Positions 1 to 8,130 of a DNA stretch of 64,000 nucleotides are shown piece after piece; within the stretch, counting starts at the first letter, position 1; every line of letters starts with the position of its first letter. This DNA is from Bacteroidales bacterium UBA2800 (lineage in GTDB: Bacteria; Bacteroidota; Bacteroidia; Bacteroidales; Paludibacteraceae), in contig DEHM01000005.1 of NCBI GenBank assembly GCA_002351925.1, positions 1-64,000 of the forward strand. Reading direction: 5' to 3'. Under the pieces are notes generated by a model that had not been told where the DNA came from, did not search any database, and worked only from the letters and a program-made list of their open reading frames with translations. A program made the translations under genes and the position numbers.

Positions 1-159
1 GGTGAAGCGGAACAGTCCGTCGGCGGTGGTGAAATCGGATGACGGTATCTGCTGCTTGTAGTTCGGGAACTCCGCGTTCCACACGTAGCTATGCTCCTCT
101 GCCCTCATGCCTCCGGCGGCCATCACTACCGCCGCCAAAAAGATAAATACTTTTTTCAT
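1..159 (-). CDS. Secreted protein, N-terminal fragment (runs off the window)
   Basis: Reading the minus strand from the ATG at 159-157 gives 53 codons open to the window edge. The protein begins MKKVFIFLAAVVMAAGGMRA and continues EEHSYVWNAEF, a Sec signal peptide with a probable cut after the RA pair and no lipobox cysteine. About 33 residues of the mature protein are visible, too few for a family. The first codons follow an AT-rich leader, as for other exported proteins here. Function unknown. Confidence 0.75.
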   Translation of the reverse strand, partial: MKKVFIFLAAVVMAAGGMRAEEHSYVWNAEFPNYKQQIPSSDFTTADGLFRFT

Positions 160-216
160 AATATTAAGTTTTTTAGTTATATAAGTCGTTCTGTGTTCAT
201 TGTTTTGTGGGGGAGG

Positions 217-268
217 TTGTGTCTTTTTTTTGTATTTGAAAGGCCCAGCTTTGTAAAAAAAGACACAA
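217..268. terminator. Long inverted repeat between convergently read units
   Basis: A 14-base arm (TTGTGTCTTTTTTT, 217-230) is repeated in perfect inversion at 255-268 around a 24-base loop. A T-run in one arm and an A-run in the other suit a hairpin in both directions. It lies in the 153-base gap between the partial secreted gene and the unknown gene ending at 313. A terminator for the 313-7588 operon is the simplest reading, but the run of T is inside the stem rather than after it, so this is tentative. Confidence 0.45.
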
Positions 269-312
269 GCTATGTTATTATGTGGACAGGGCATGAGTTT
301 TTTCTTGATTAG

Positions 313-1155
313 TTATACAATAATATATTTTTCGTACAACTCGTGACAAACTTTAGAATATTCTTGTAAATATTTATGAAAACGTTCCTCGTGAGTCATT
401 TGATTATCGCCAAGCAGAATATCCCTGAACTTTGTGGCCGCTTCCATATATGTATCATTGATTGTCTTACTGCATTGCGGATAATCTTCACAGGCTTGTG
501 TAGCGAGCATTCGGATATATTCTGGAAGCACTTTTTCGTTCTGGACAGAGTGCAACTCGTCAAAAGGAAGGAAAGTCTTATATATATAAATATTAGGATT
601 TTCTATACTCACTTTTCCAAGACATAGACCATCTAAATTGAGTAACGCTGCATTGTTGTACCCTGGTTCATCTTTCAAAAGTTCTTTTGCGCTGACAGCT
701 TCGCTACTTATTTGTAAGGCACCCGCATTTCTCGCTAAAAAGATGGCTATTTTATCATATTCAAGTTCATTATTCTTGAGAAACCGCTCCATATATCGTT
801 GGAAAAAATGAGGCTGGAATACACTCAGCATCAATGTCGGTTGGAATGTCCTTCTGTCTTTCCCAATAGCCGCCGTTATAATTTCTTTTCCTCCTTTTCC
901 TTCATACTCACAAAACAATGTAGGTTCCGGATCTTTCCAGAGTGAGTGTTTCTTAACGATAGAAAAGTAAACATAATTATTTCGGCTCTTTGGATGAATA
1001 TAAAAGTCGAACTTTCTCCAAGGATATAATTTTGACTTTTGAGCACTCTTACACACCTTAGGTTTTATAGTGTGTTCATAGTAATTGAGCACATCGCGAA
1101 AATCATGGCTAATCTCGCGATAAATCTGCTCATATGTCATTGTGCTCAAAATCAT
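313..1155 (-). CDS. Unknown protein, last gene of the defence-type operon
   Basis: 280 residues from the ATG at 1155; a second in-frame ATG five codons later (MTYEQIYREI) is an equally good start. No signal peptide, membrane segment or recognised nuclease/ATPase motif is seen; the sequence is rich in aromatic and charged residues and looks like a soluble cytoplasmic protein. It starts 7 bases after the stop of the restriction-modification gene, so it is co-transcribed with it and may be an accessory of that system (an inference from position only). Base composition is AT-rich like the rest of the operon and unlike the housekeeping genes to the right. Confidence 0.7.
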   Translation of the reverse strand: MILSTMTYEQIYREISHDFRDVLNYYEHTIKPKVCKSAQKSKLYPWRKFDFYIHPKSRNNYVYFSIVKKHSLWKDPEPTLFCEYEGKGGKEIITAAIGKDRRTFQPTLMLSVFQPHFFQRYMERFLKNNELEYDKIAIFLARNAGALQISSEAVSAKELLKDEPGYNNAALLNLDGLCLGKVSIENPNIYIYKTFLPFDELHSVQNEKVLPEYIRMLATQACEDYPQCSKTINDTYMEAATKFRDILLGDNQMTHEERFHKYLQEYSKVCHELYEKYIIV

Positions 1156-1162
1156 TATACTT

Positions 1163-4100
1163 TCAATTCAAATATTTATCCAATATTGCTTTCTTGCGTG
1201 CGGCACAGCCGTCCATGATTGCTTGCGCTTGACGGATTGCGGCTTCGTATTGCTCCACTTGGGCAATGATTTGTTGCTGGTCTGCTATTGAAGGTACAAC
1301 AACTTCAAAATTCATGGTTGCTTCTTTATTTCCTCGTGGCATCTTAATTCCATTTACTCCCGCTTGATTCATGATGTAATCAAAGAATGTTTTTCTTTTC
1401 ATCGAGTAGTATAAGAACTTACTCAGTATATCATCATTATTTACGCGGAACACTAATACGTCCGGCGAACAAGCACCATCTCGGTCAGCGTACCATATCT
1501 TTTGCAGATAGGGACGTATATTAGAGACTAAAACATCTCCTTGTTTATATGCCACAGCAGAAGGAATATCAGTTGTGCCGGTATATTCAGTAATACCCTC
1601 GCAGTTTTGTAGCATGTTGTCGGTTGTTATGTACGTAGCAGCCTTAATGAGAGACGTCCTCTCTGTCGAATAGTAGCATAACTGGCTTAAAATCAACGTT
1701 TTACCCCCCCCTATAACTTGCAGATTCTCAAAGACTTGCATGATTCTCCTGCGATACTCTTCAATGCTCATACGACTGCTATTATATTCTTCATCTACTT
1801 TTGTACATTCATCAATAATTTGTTTCTGAATGTCAATTGGCGGGAGTGGAATTTTAGTTTCTTTTAGATACTTAAAATGTCTTTCGTATTTACTTGCATT
1901 ATGGATTGTAATAGATTGTAGATAGTTAAATAAGTATTTAAGTAATACTTCTTCAGATGTTTTAATGAGTTGTGTCCCATCAGCACCTCTGACAAATTCA
2001 AAATCGATATATTTAACAGTACAACTATGATCGCCAAATACAATAAGTGGTAAATCTGTGATAGGATAATCGTTATTCGTGTAACCCGATATGATTTTGT
2101 TTGCCTCCTGTGTTACCACAGGATACTTCCCCTCGTTTAGAATCTCATTTTGCGCTATTTTCGTTGCTTCTCCGATAACTGGTACTAAAAACTCTTCAAG
2201 TTTTCTTAGTGGATATTTACTAACCACTTCGATTTTGTGATCTAAAGTGGTTTTGATAACTTTGTCAAATTTTGTTCTCGAAAAATCTAGTATATCTATA
2301 GTGCGGTAGGTTGCTACATATTTTTGGAGAGCTGTTTCTTCTCCCATTTTCGTACGCATATTATTGAATGCGTTACGCACAAATGTAGCTAACGTACCAC
2401 GCGCAAATCTATTCTTCCCATTCGTCAAATAGCCACCGTTTGGATTCAAAACAATTCCTTCACTCCCTTTGCGGTTACTCCAATCGTATCCTAAGAAAGT
2501 CTTTTGTTCTGCATTATCAGTCGGAGCCGTAATGACAACCGTTTCTTGACCGCGTAGTAACGTGAAATATATTAGTTTATCTTTTTCCGCGTCTCTAATT
2601 TTCTTATATAGGCGATCTTTGCGTTCTTGCTCAATTTGTTCCGGGGTATAATTACGTGGGAATTTCTGTTGCGTTTTTTCAAATTCAGTTACATATGGTT
2701 TGAAATAATCAATAGCGCATAAGTCCTCTATTGAAGCTGTTTCCGAGATGAAATTCTTGTATTGTTCGGCTGTTACGCCAATGAGGGATAAATATTCATT
2801 CAGTATATCACTATCATTCCAATCGCTATTATCATTTCCCGAGAGAATACTATTAGCCGTATCGATTGCTAATTGCTTTTTTACCGGTGGCTCCTGAAAA
2901 CGCTCCATAAAGACTACGACTGTGTTTGTGCTCGTAGCCCCAAATGTTTTTCCTCCAAAGCAAACTATTGCTCGAAGATAAAAGTTAGATAGAATTTGTT
3001 CTCGGGCTTCTACATAACCACTTTTATCACTTGAGGAAAGAATTGACGATGGCAAGAATACTCCTGCTAATCCACCTGATTTGAGCAATTGGCCAATACG
3101 TTCTACAAAGAGTGTTTCAATTTCTCCCGAGCTAATAGAAATACATGGCAGAAGTTCTAAATCATTATGTTGTAATTTCAAATGTGCCTTGAAAGCAGAA
3201 ACAGCATAAGGCGGATTCGCCACCAAGATGTCAAACTTGCCGTTTTCAATTCCTTTTGCCGGATCATTATCCAGTCCGTCTCCAAATATGATATTGGCAT
3301 CACCTGCACCGTTCATAAAAAGAGCTATCTTGCTGACACGCGCCAGACGGTAATCCTTTTCTATTCCAAAGATACAATCACGCACCCATCTGTTATCCGC
3401 AGGTATGGATTTATCTCTGCGCTTATGCTGAATATCATTGATGGCTTCAATACCTTCAGTCAAGAAATGCCCCGCCCCGCAAGCGTAGTCTATCACTTTT
3501 GGCAATCCGTGCGCAGAGAGATAATTCTCCAAAGGTAAGCAATCCCAAACAAATCGGGTAATCGGAGTTGGTGTAAAGAATTGTCCTTCGTTTTGCTTGA
3601 ACCCCTTTGCTAATAATTGCTCAAACAAATCGCCGAGGAACTGGTTCTTCTCCGGATATACGATTCGATATTCTTGAAAGAGTTTGACAACTTCCACCAA
3701 GACCTTTCCATTTTTGGCAAACAGTTCCTCATTATGCACATCTACGAAGGCAAAATCATTATTGGAGTAGAATTTGAGGTTGCGTATAGTCTCGTCCAAT
3801 TGTTTGATGGCTTGTGCGCGAGCCGCTCCTTTATAGGCTGAGAAGAGTTTTTGGGCATAATCTTTTTCCACATAGAAAATATCTTCCTTCATAAACTCAT
3901 CCATACCTTCTTTGTGGAGTCGTTGCAGACGATCTTGTAAATCCTCATAAGTATCTACGCGCTCCTTATATTGGAACTCCATTTCGGCATCGTCACCCTT
4001 TTTGATTTCATCTACCAATTTGCAGATAAAGAGTGCTACAAGGCGGTTAAAAGCGTTTTCTTTATCGCTGACATTGTTATGGCGGAGGATTTCTTCAAAC

Positions 4101-4906
4101 TTGTTGACGATCTTGCTATTCTCCATGGAGAACGGTTTTAGATCACGTTTCCGAATAACATCTACACCGATATTATATGCCTGTGAGTTGGCTTTGAAGA
4201 TAATATCGTCATGCCATTCGCTATTGTAGGTTTCTTGCCATACCTCAAACAATTCCTGTGTCGACTTGGCGTCACGATAAAGTTTGTCGGTTATCTCCTC
4301 TTTCTTTTTGCGTTTTTTATCGGCGACCTCTAACAAGTTTTTATCGTCAGAGCAGTTGAGCACTTTGCAAGTGTGCGTTACCTGTTGTGTTTCTTCGTCC
4401 CAATTAGAAGCGTAAATAGCGAGCCATTTAGTGGATTTCTCCTGTTGCCAATAGGAAAATATCTGTCCTCCGTCTTGCTCCGTTTCCTTAATAGCATTCT
4501 CATACTCCTTTCCAGCGGTCTTACATTCTATAATAAACAACATCTTTTGAGGATTACCCGCTTCATTCACGCATATATCCGCCCGACCACTTTTGCCATC
4601 GTGCCCTAATTGCCACACTTTTTCAAGCTCTATATCTTCCGACTTATAACCTTTGTCCAACAAGCGATCTACACATTCAAAGACAACCATATTCTCTTTA
4701 TGGGAGTCATCAATCAAGGTATTACGGTCACAACCACGCATATCCGCAGGGAATTCAAGACGCTTTTCTGTAAAATTAACGGACATATGTGTATCACCCA
4801 CCAAATTACCATTCAAATGGTACTCCTTGGTATATACATCATTTGTTCCTTCTTGTTTGAATCCAAGTGAGAGCAATACCTCTTTGAAATTGTTGATTGT
4901 TATCAT
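1163..4906 (-). CDS. Single-chain restriction-modification-specificity enzyme (Type IIB/IIG-like RMS)
   Basis: 1247 residues. Order seen: N-terminal PD-(D/E)xK-type nuclease with D110, E127 and K129 (RADIC...IIECK); helical linker; N6-adenine methyltransferase with EGQFFTPTPITRF (about 440-452), SAM motif I VIDYACGAGHF (471-481) and catalytic NPPY (564-567); then two HsdS-like target-recognition halves (about 880-1065 and 1070-1247) each followed by a helical spacer (for example PLPPIDIQKQII and VPSIADQQQIIAQ). There is no helicase/translocase, so it is not a Type I HsdR. The size and R-M-S order match AloI/CjeI-type Type IIB enzymes, which cut on both sides of a bipartite site (family knowledge; specificity here unknown). 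Thirteen bases separate it from the Mrr-like gene upstream. A G8 tract at the border of the two recognition halves suggests phase variation. Confidence 0.85.
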   Translation of the reverse strand: MITINNFKEVLLSLGFKQEGTNDVYTKEYHLNGNLVGDTHMSVNFTEKRLEFPADMRGCDRNTLIDDSHKENMVVFECVDRLLDKGYKSEDIELEKVWQLGHDGKSGRADICVNEAGNPQKMLFIIECKTAGKEYENAIKETEQDGGQIFSYWQQEKSTKWLAIYASNWDEETQQVTHTCKVLNCSDDKNLLEVADKKRKKKEEITDKLYRDAKSTQELFEVWQETYNSEWHDDIIFKANSQAYNIGVDVIRKRDLKPFSMENSKIVNKFEEILRHNNVSDKENAFNRLVALFICKLVDEIKKGDDAEMEFQYKERVDTYEDLQDRLQRLHKEGMDEFMKEDIFYVEKDYAQKLFSAYKGAARAQAIKQLDETIRNLKFYSNNDFAFVDVHNEELFAKNGKVLVEVVKLFQEYRIVYPEKNQFLGDLFEQLLAKGFKQNEGQFFTPTPITRFVWDCLPLENYLSAHGLPKVIDYACGAGHFLTEGIEAINDIQHKRRDKSIPADNRWVRDCIFGIEKDYRLARVSKIALFMNGAGDANIIFGDGLDNDPAKGIENGKFDILVANPPYAVSAFKAHLKLQHNDLELLPCISISSGEIETLFVERIGQLLKSGGLAGVFLPSSILSSSDKSGYVEAREQILSNFYLRAIVCFGGKTFGATSTNTVVVFMERFQEPPVKKQLAIDTANSILSGNDNSDWNDSDILNEYLSLIGVTAEQYKNFISETASIEDLCAIDYFKPYVTEFEKTQQKFPRNYTPEQIEQERKDRLYKKIRDAEKDKLIYFTLLRGQETVVITAPTDNAEQKTFLGYDWSNRKGSEGIVLNPNGGYLTNGKNRFARGTLATFVRNAFNNMRTKMGEETALQKYVATYRTIDILDFSRTKFDKVIKTTLDHKIEVVSKYPLRKLEEFLVPVIGEATKIAQNEILNEGKYPVVTQEANKIISGYTNNDYPITDLPLIVFGDHSCTVKYIDFEFVRGADGTQLIKTSEEVLLKYLFNYLQSITIHNASKYERHFKYLKETKIPLPPIDIQKQIIDECTKVDEEYNSSRMSIEEYRRRIMQVFENLQVIGGGKTLILSQLCYYSTERTSLIKAATYITTDNMLQNCEGITEYTGTTDIPSAVAYKQGDVLVSNIRPYLQKIWYADRDGACSPDVLVFRVNNDDILSKFLYYSMKRKTFFDYIMNQAGVNGIKMPRGNKEATMNFEVVVPSIADQQQIIAQVEQYEAAIRQAQAIMDGCAARKKAILDKYLN
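1704..1711 (-). repeat. Homopolymer G8 tract inside the RMS gene
   Basis: Eight C on the plus strand read as eight G in the coding strand, covering codons 1066-1068 (Gly-Gly-Gly). With eight G the 1247-aa frame is open. With nine the next codon is TAA; with seven the frame reads GTA AAA CGT TGA. Slippage in either direction would therefore end the protein within four codons, keeping nuclease, methylase and the first recognition half and losing the second. Confidence 0.85.
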
Positions 4907-4919
4907 ATTTATAGTTCAA

Positions 4920-5795
4920 TTATTTTTGTGGTATAACTGGAGTCTTGTTTATTGTACCATCTGCGTCTTGCAAGAACGCACTATATTGTTTATCATCGTT
5001 AATTAACAACAAACTATTTCCATCTGTTTGCGCATATTTTGACACGCGGACATCATTAGCAGCATATAGTTTTTGCTCCGTGACATCTAATAGTTGCGAA
5101 TTCATTGCAACGTTAATAATGGCAAAACATAATTTTATAATATGCTTGTTATTATCGGCATCTAAAAGATACCACTTTTCAGGCGGGATAAATGTATATG
5201 GTAGTTGTGCTGTATTTGTATGGCGTGCTTTTAATAGGTCATCTATTGAAGACACTCTTTCCGTAAAAGATGTTAGTATTTTACCTACAAGTTGAATTTC
5301 TGAATCATTAGTTAAATCATATACATTTTGACCTTGATATGGTATATAGAGATTTTTCTCACCTACCACCAAATAAAAAGGCACCGGTATTTCTATTTTA
5401 CACTTCAAGCGATACACATCTGCTATTCTTAGTATTTCTGCATAAGGGACGTCATTAAGCGGATGTAATTCTATACCGTGATATTGCGCTTTTCTTTGTG
5501 CTCCTATTGTAAATCCATGAGAGGACACAATAATTCCTTTGTTTATTTCAGGTAAATCATGACATTTGCAAATGAACGCCTCAACTTCTTTAATATCAAC
5601 CTTCCTTTTATAGTCTTTACACTCAAATGCAATTACTTGTTTTTTTTCTCCGTTTGAAATTCTGACTAATACATCAATTTCTCTTTTGATACCGCAGACA
5701 TCTGCCAGTGGGGCATTAGATTTAACATCAGAATTATTTCCTAAATATTTCTGAATTTCTGTTACCAATTGTTCTAATGCCTTTCCTGCTTTCAT
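4920..5795 (-). CDS. Mrr-like restriction endonuclease
   Basis: 291 residues. The N-terminal third carries a PD-(D/E)xK fold signature: REIDVLV followed by VIAFECKDYKRKVDIKEVEAF, then the IIVSSHGFT and AQRKAQYHGIEL segments usual in Mrr_cat domains (catalytic D, E-x-K). The remaining ~170 residues are unrecognised. Mrr-type enzymes cut DNA, often modified DNA (family knowledge). The gene lies 24 bases after the GIY-YIG gene and 13 before the RMS gene, in the same orientation, so all are read from the promoter at 7639-7670. AT-rich like its neighbours. Confidence 0.75.
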   Translation of the reverse strand: MKAGKALEQLVTEIQKYLGNNSDVKSNAPLADVCGIKREIDVLVRISNGEKKQVIAFECKDYKRKVDIKEVEAFICKCHDLPEINKGIIVSSHGFTIGAQRKAQYHGIELHPLNDVPYAEILRIADVYRLKCKIEIPVPFYLVVGEKNLYIPYQGQNVYDLTNDSEIQLVGKILTSFTERVSSIDDLLKARHTNTAQLPYTFIPPEKWYLLDADNNKHIIKLCFAIINVAMNSQLLDVTEQKLYAANDVRVSKYAQTDGNSLLLINDDKQYSAFLQDADGTINKTPVIPQK

Positions 5796-5819
5796 ATCAC
5801 AGCCTGTTCCTTTTTTGAA

Positions 5820-6536
5820 TTATTGCTGTTTTCTATACACTTCGCTTAATGTTTTGCCTTCCGCATCTTTCCATCTGGTCCAGCCATTGGAATTTCCACC
5901 AACAACCATTGCTGCTGCAGCAGATGGTGATGGGAAGGTATAATCAGAATTGAGAATAATCTTGCCATCTGATTGAGAACAATAACCGTCGATGAAGGCT
6001 TCACGTTTTGCAATAGAATGAGGTGCAAGTGAATCACATTCTCCACTGCGCAATTCGCTGCCTACTAACACAACAAACTCACCGCTTTCGCGCAGATAAC
6101 CTTTCGCGTTACTACCTCCTCTTGTGCAGAAGAAGATATGCTCTGCCGGCTTGGGCTGTTCCTTCTTCGCCTGGCGTTTCTGCAACTGCGCCTTTTTCTT
6201 GTTGTCGAACACCTCAATCTCTGCATCATCTATAACCAGTTGCACATCGTAGAAGATCTCAAGCGCTTCTTCCGGCTTGACATTGAAAAACTCGCGGTTA
6301 TTGCGAATACGCAGATTGGTAAAGCGCTCGATGTACTTATGCACCAACTTCTCAGCTTCTGCATATTTGACCGTACACATCGTCGCGTAGATCTCAAACG
6401 GCAGAGGAACGGCCGTGTTGTCTAACTCTTTGGAACGCACGTTCACAGGACGACTGCTTTTGCCAATCTTCACCCAGTTCTCTCTAAATGCCGGGTTGGT
6501 CAGGATGTAAACATATCCCTTTTCTTCTTTTCCCAT
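5820..6536 (-). CDS. GIY-YIG nuclease-like protein with DUF4357 tail
   Basis: 238 residues. The N-terminus reads GYVYILTNPAF...VKIGKSSRPVNVRSKEL, the T5orf172/Mug113 version of the GIY-YIG fold, and continues to the NREFFNV segment near residue 85. A charged linker (KKKAQLQKRQAKKEQPKP) leads to a C-terminal module with GYLRESGEFVVLVGSEL and GGNSNGWTRWK, typical of DUF4357. This pairing is common in Bacteroidetes defence loci (family knowledge). The role here may be DNA cleavage or regulation of the neighbouring restriction genes; which is not decidable from sequence. Confidence 0.75.
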   Translation of the reverse strand: MGKEEKGYVYILTNPAFRENWVKIGKSSRPVNVRSKELDNTAVPLPFEIYATMCTVKYAEAEKLVHKYIERFTNLRIRNNREFFNVKPEEALEIFYDVQLVIDDAEIEVFDNKKKAQLQKRQAKKEQPKPAEHIFFCTRGGSNAKGYLRESGEFVVLVGSELRSGECDSLAPHSIAKREAFIDGYCSQSDGKIILNSDYTFPSPSAAAAMVVGGNSNGWTRWKDAEGKTLSEVYRKQQ

Positions 6537-6556
6537 ATCTCAGTTGATTTAATTTC

Positions 6557-6584
6557 TTAGATGTTAGATGTTAGAGGTTAGTTC
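6557..6584. repeat. 7-base tandem repeat (TTAGATG type)
   Basis: Four consecutive heptamers: TTAGATG, TTAGATG, TTAGAGG, TTAGTTC. The array fills the gap between the GIY-YIG start and the Fic gene and runs into the stop codon of the Fic gene (6578-6580). One of many 7-base-period arrays in the window. Confidence 0.8.
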
Positions 6585-7588
6585 TTCTGGTTAATCAAAT
6601 TTACTACCACTTTGACCATGGTGTCTTTTTCCTCTGTGCGGCTCTCGGCAATCATAAGGGTCAAAGCAACAAGAGTATTGTCTGCCAGACGTTTGGTACC
6701 ATCTTCGCGATAGAGAATGCCGTTGTTGTTTAAAAACCATAGGAACAACGTAGCCGCGATACGTTTGTTACCATCCGAGAAAGAGTGGTTTTTCGTCACT
6801 AAATACAGCAACATCGCAGCCTTCTCTTCTACACTCGGGTAGAGGTCCTTGCCCCCGAACGTCTGATAAATCTGACCTATGCTGCTTTTGAACGAATCAT
6901 CTTTCTCGTTGCCGAACAACGTACTACCGCCGAACTTCTCACGTAGTGCACTAATCGTTTGCATAGCATTCTCGTACGTTGCATGGAATCGTTCTTCGGG
7001 CGTCGTCTCTTTGACGGTCAGCCGCTCGTAATCATAATTATCGAGCGTGTCCAACGCGTACGTGTAATCCAAAACGACATCAAAAATAGCTTGTGTCTCA
7101 TCCTCGCTCTCCACGGCTTTGCTTTGTACCGTCCTTCCTACAATCTGAACCAACTGCCGCAAATCCGACAACTGCTCACGGCGTAGCTTTTCGTTAATGG
7201 CATAGCCTTTGACGAGGTAGTCCTTCAGAATCCTGTTTGCCCATTGACGGAATTGTACGCCACGTTGAGACTTGACCCGATACCCGACAGAGATAATTAC
7301 ATCGAGGTTATAATAATCCATCTGTCGTACAATCGCACGCCCACCTTCTATTTGAACTGTTGCATTTTTTGCAACGGTTGCCTCTTTCGATAACTCGCGC
7401 TCTCTAAAAACATCCCGAATGTGACGAGATATAACAGATTTGTCACGGTCAAATAGCATAGCCATTTGATTCAAATTCAGCCACACGGTTTCATTCTCCA
7501 TGCGCACATCGAGTTGTATCGTGTTGTCTTCCGCACGATAGATGATGATCTCACCTCTATTGGCGTTATGTACGTCCATATCTGCCAT
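6578..7588 (-). CDS. RhuM-family / Fic-Doc fusion protein
   Basis: 336 residues. The first ~150 match the RhuM type: ENETVWLNLNQMAMLFDRDKS, a helix-turn-helix-like stretch VISRHIRDVF, and YYNLDVIISVGYRVKS. The C-terminal part has the Fic/Doc active-site motif HSFSDGNKRIA (about residue 270), of the H-x-F-x-D/G-N-K-R type. Fic proteins transfer AMP or similar groups and Doc phosphorylates EF-Tu (family knowledge); which applies is unknown. RhuM-Fic genes often accompany restriction loci in Bacteroidetes. It is the first gene of the minus-strand operon and has its own consensus promoter with an inverted repeat over the -7 box, suggesting self-repression. Start: the ATG at 7588; a second ATG lies three codons in. 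Confidence 0.8.
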   Translation of the reverse strand: MADMDVHNANRGEIIIYRAEDNTIQLDVRMENETVWLNLNQMAMLFDRDKSVISRHIRDVFRERELSKEATVAKNATVQIEGGRAIVRQMDYYNLDVIISVGYRVKSQRGVQFRQWANRILKDYLVKGYAINEKLRREQLSDLRQLVQIVGRTVQSKAVESEDETQAIFDVVLDYTYALDTLDNYDYERLTVKETTPEERFHATYENAMQTISALREKFGGSTLFGNEKDDSFKSSIGQIYQTFGGKDLYPSVEEKAAMLLYLVTKNHSFSDGNKRIAATLFLWFLNNNGILYREDGTKRLADNTLVALTLMIAESRTEEKDTMVKVVVNLINQKN

Positions 7589-7618
7589 ATATCAGTATTA
7601 CTTTTTTCGTTTCTTTTG

Positions 7619-7643
7619 CTTTGCACACATTCAGCGTGCAAAG
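7619..7643 (-). promoter_or_regulatory. Putative operator over the RhuM-Fic promoter
   Basis: CTTTGCAC (7619-7626) and GTGCAAAG (7636-7643) form an 8-base perfect inverted repeat with a 9-base spacer. One arm overlaps the -7 box and the other lies just past the expected transcription start, a position suited to a repressor. The RhuM-Fic protein itself, which has a helix-turn-helix-like segment, is the natural candidate. Confidence 0.45.
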
Positions 7644-7670
7644 TTACACAAAAATTCTGACATATGCAAG
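7639..7670 (-). promoter_or_regulatory. Promoter of the defence operon
   Basis: On the minus strand: CTTG at 7670-7667, exactly 20 bases, then TAACTTTG at 7646-7639. The -33 region reads CTTGCATATGTC, part of the palindromic extension shared by most promoters here. It lies about 50 bases before the RhuM-Fic start. Confidence 0.8.
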
Positions 7671-7729
7671 AAAAATCGGAGATTTTTAGTTTAAAGTTCT
7701 TATTTCCTTTGGAAAACGATCTGAAGGTA

Positions 7730-7995
7730 TGGAAAGTTTAATGTTTAAAGACCGCAGAATGCACGGAGCAGCGGAGCTTTCGCTCCTTGTCGGGGACGTA
7801 ATCTACGCGGATAGTATCCGTGGTAAAGGACAAACGTCTTACGGTTTTATGATCCGTCAATCTTGGCGGATACGATGGTTGTTATTAGCGTGTTCTATGC
7901 TTCGTCTCGGCTTAATCGTCCGTATATCGTCCGTATATCCTCCGTATATTGTACGTAAGAAATACGTGGATGATACGACGGTACCGTGACGAAAT
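7730..7995 (-). ncRNA. Candidate non-coding transcript, no open frame
   Basis: A consensus promoter at 8033-8002 points into this stretch on the minus strand, yet no ATG exists on that strand between about 7736 and 7989. Structure is visible instead: GGAGC-GAAA-GCTCC (a GNRA-capped hairpin, about 7774-7787), ATCCG...CGGAT (about 7853-7872), GGATA-CTA-TCC-type pairing near 7810, and three tandem copies of ATATACGGA near 7918-7948. No recognised RNA family. The 3' end is a guess; no clear terminator is seen. Confidence 0.4.
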
Positions 7996-8001
7996 CGGGT
8001 G

Positions 8002-8033
8002 CAAAGGTACGAAAAATAATTGGTATATGCAAG
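8002..8033 (-). promoter_or_regulatory. Orphan consensus promoter
   Basis: Minus strand: CTTG (8033-8030), 20 bases, TACCTTTG (8009-8002), with CTTGCATATACC in the extended -33 region. Quality equals that of promoters in front of genes, but no protein gene follows within 400 bases; it faces the candidate ncRNA. Confidence 0.75.
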
Positions 8034-8130
8034 AGGGAGAGGGAATAAAATCCAAAGTATATTTGAATTTTATCGTTAAATCCTTGTATATTCTTAGCCG
8101 CAAGGGCACGATTATTTCCAAATATTTGTA

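Noticed and set aside
1163..4906. Type I restriction system with HsdR
   Set aside because: No helicase/translocase motifs in the protein or neighbours; the nuclease is fused at the N-terminus of the methylase.
7729..7989. 86-codon plus-strand frame in the orphan-promoter region
   Set aside because: No conserved look, no promoter on that strand, and it overlaps structured sequence; more likely chance.
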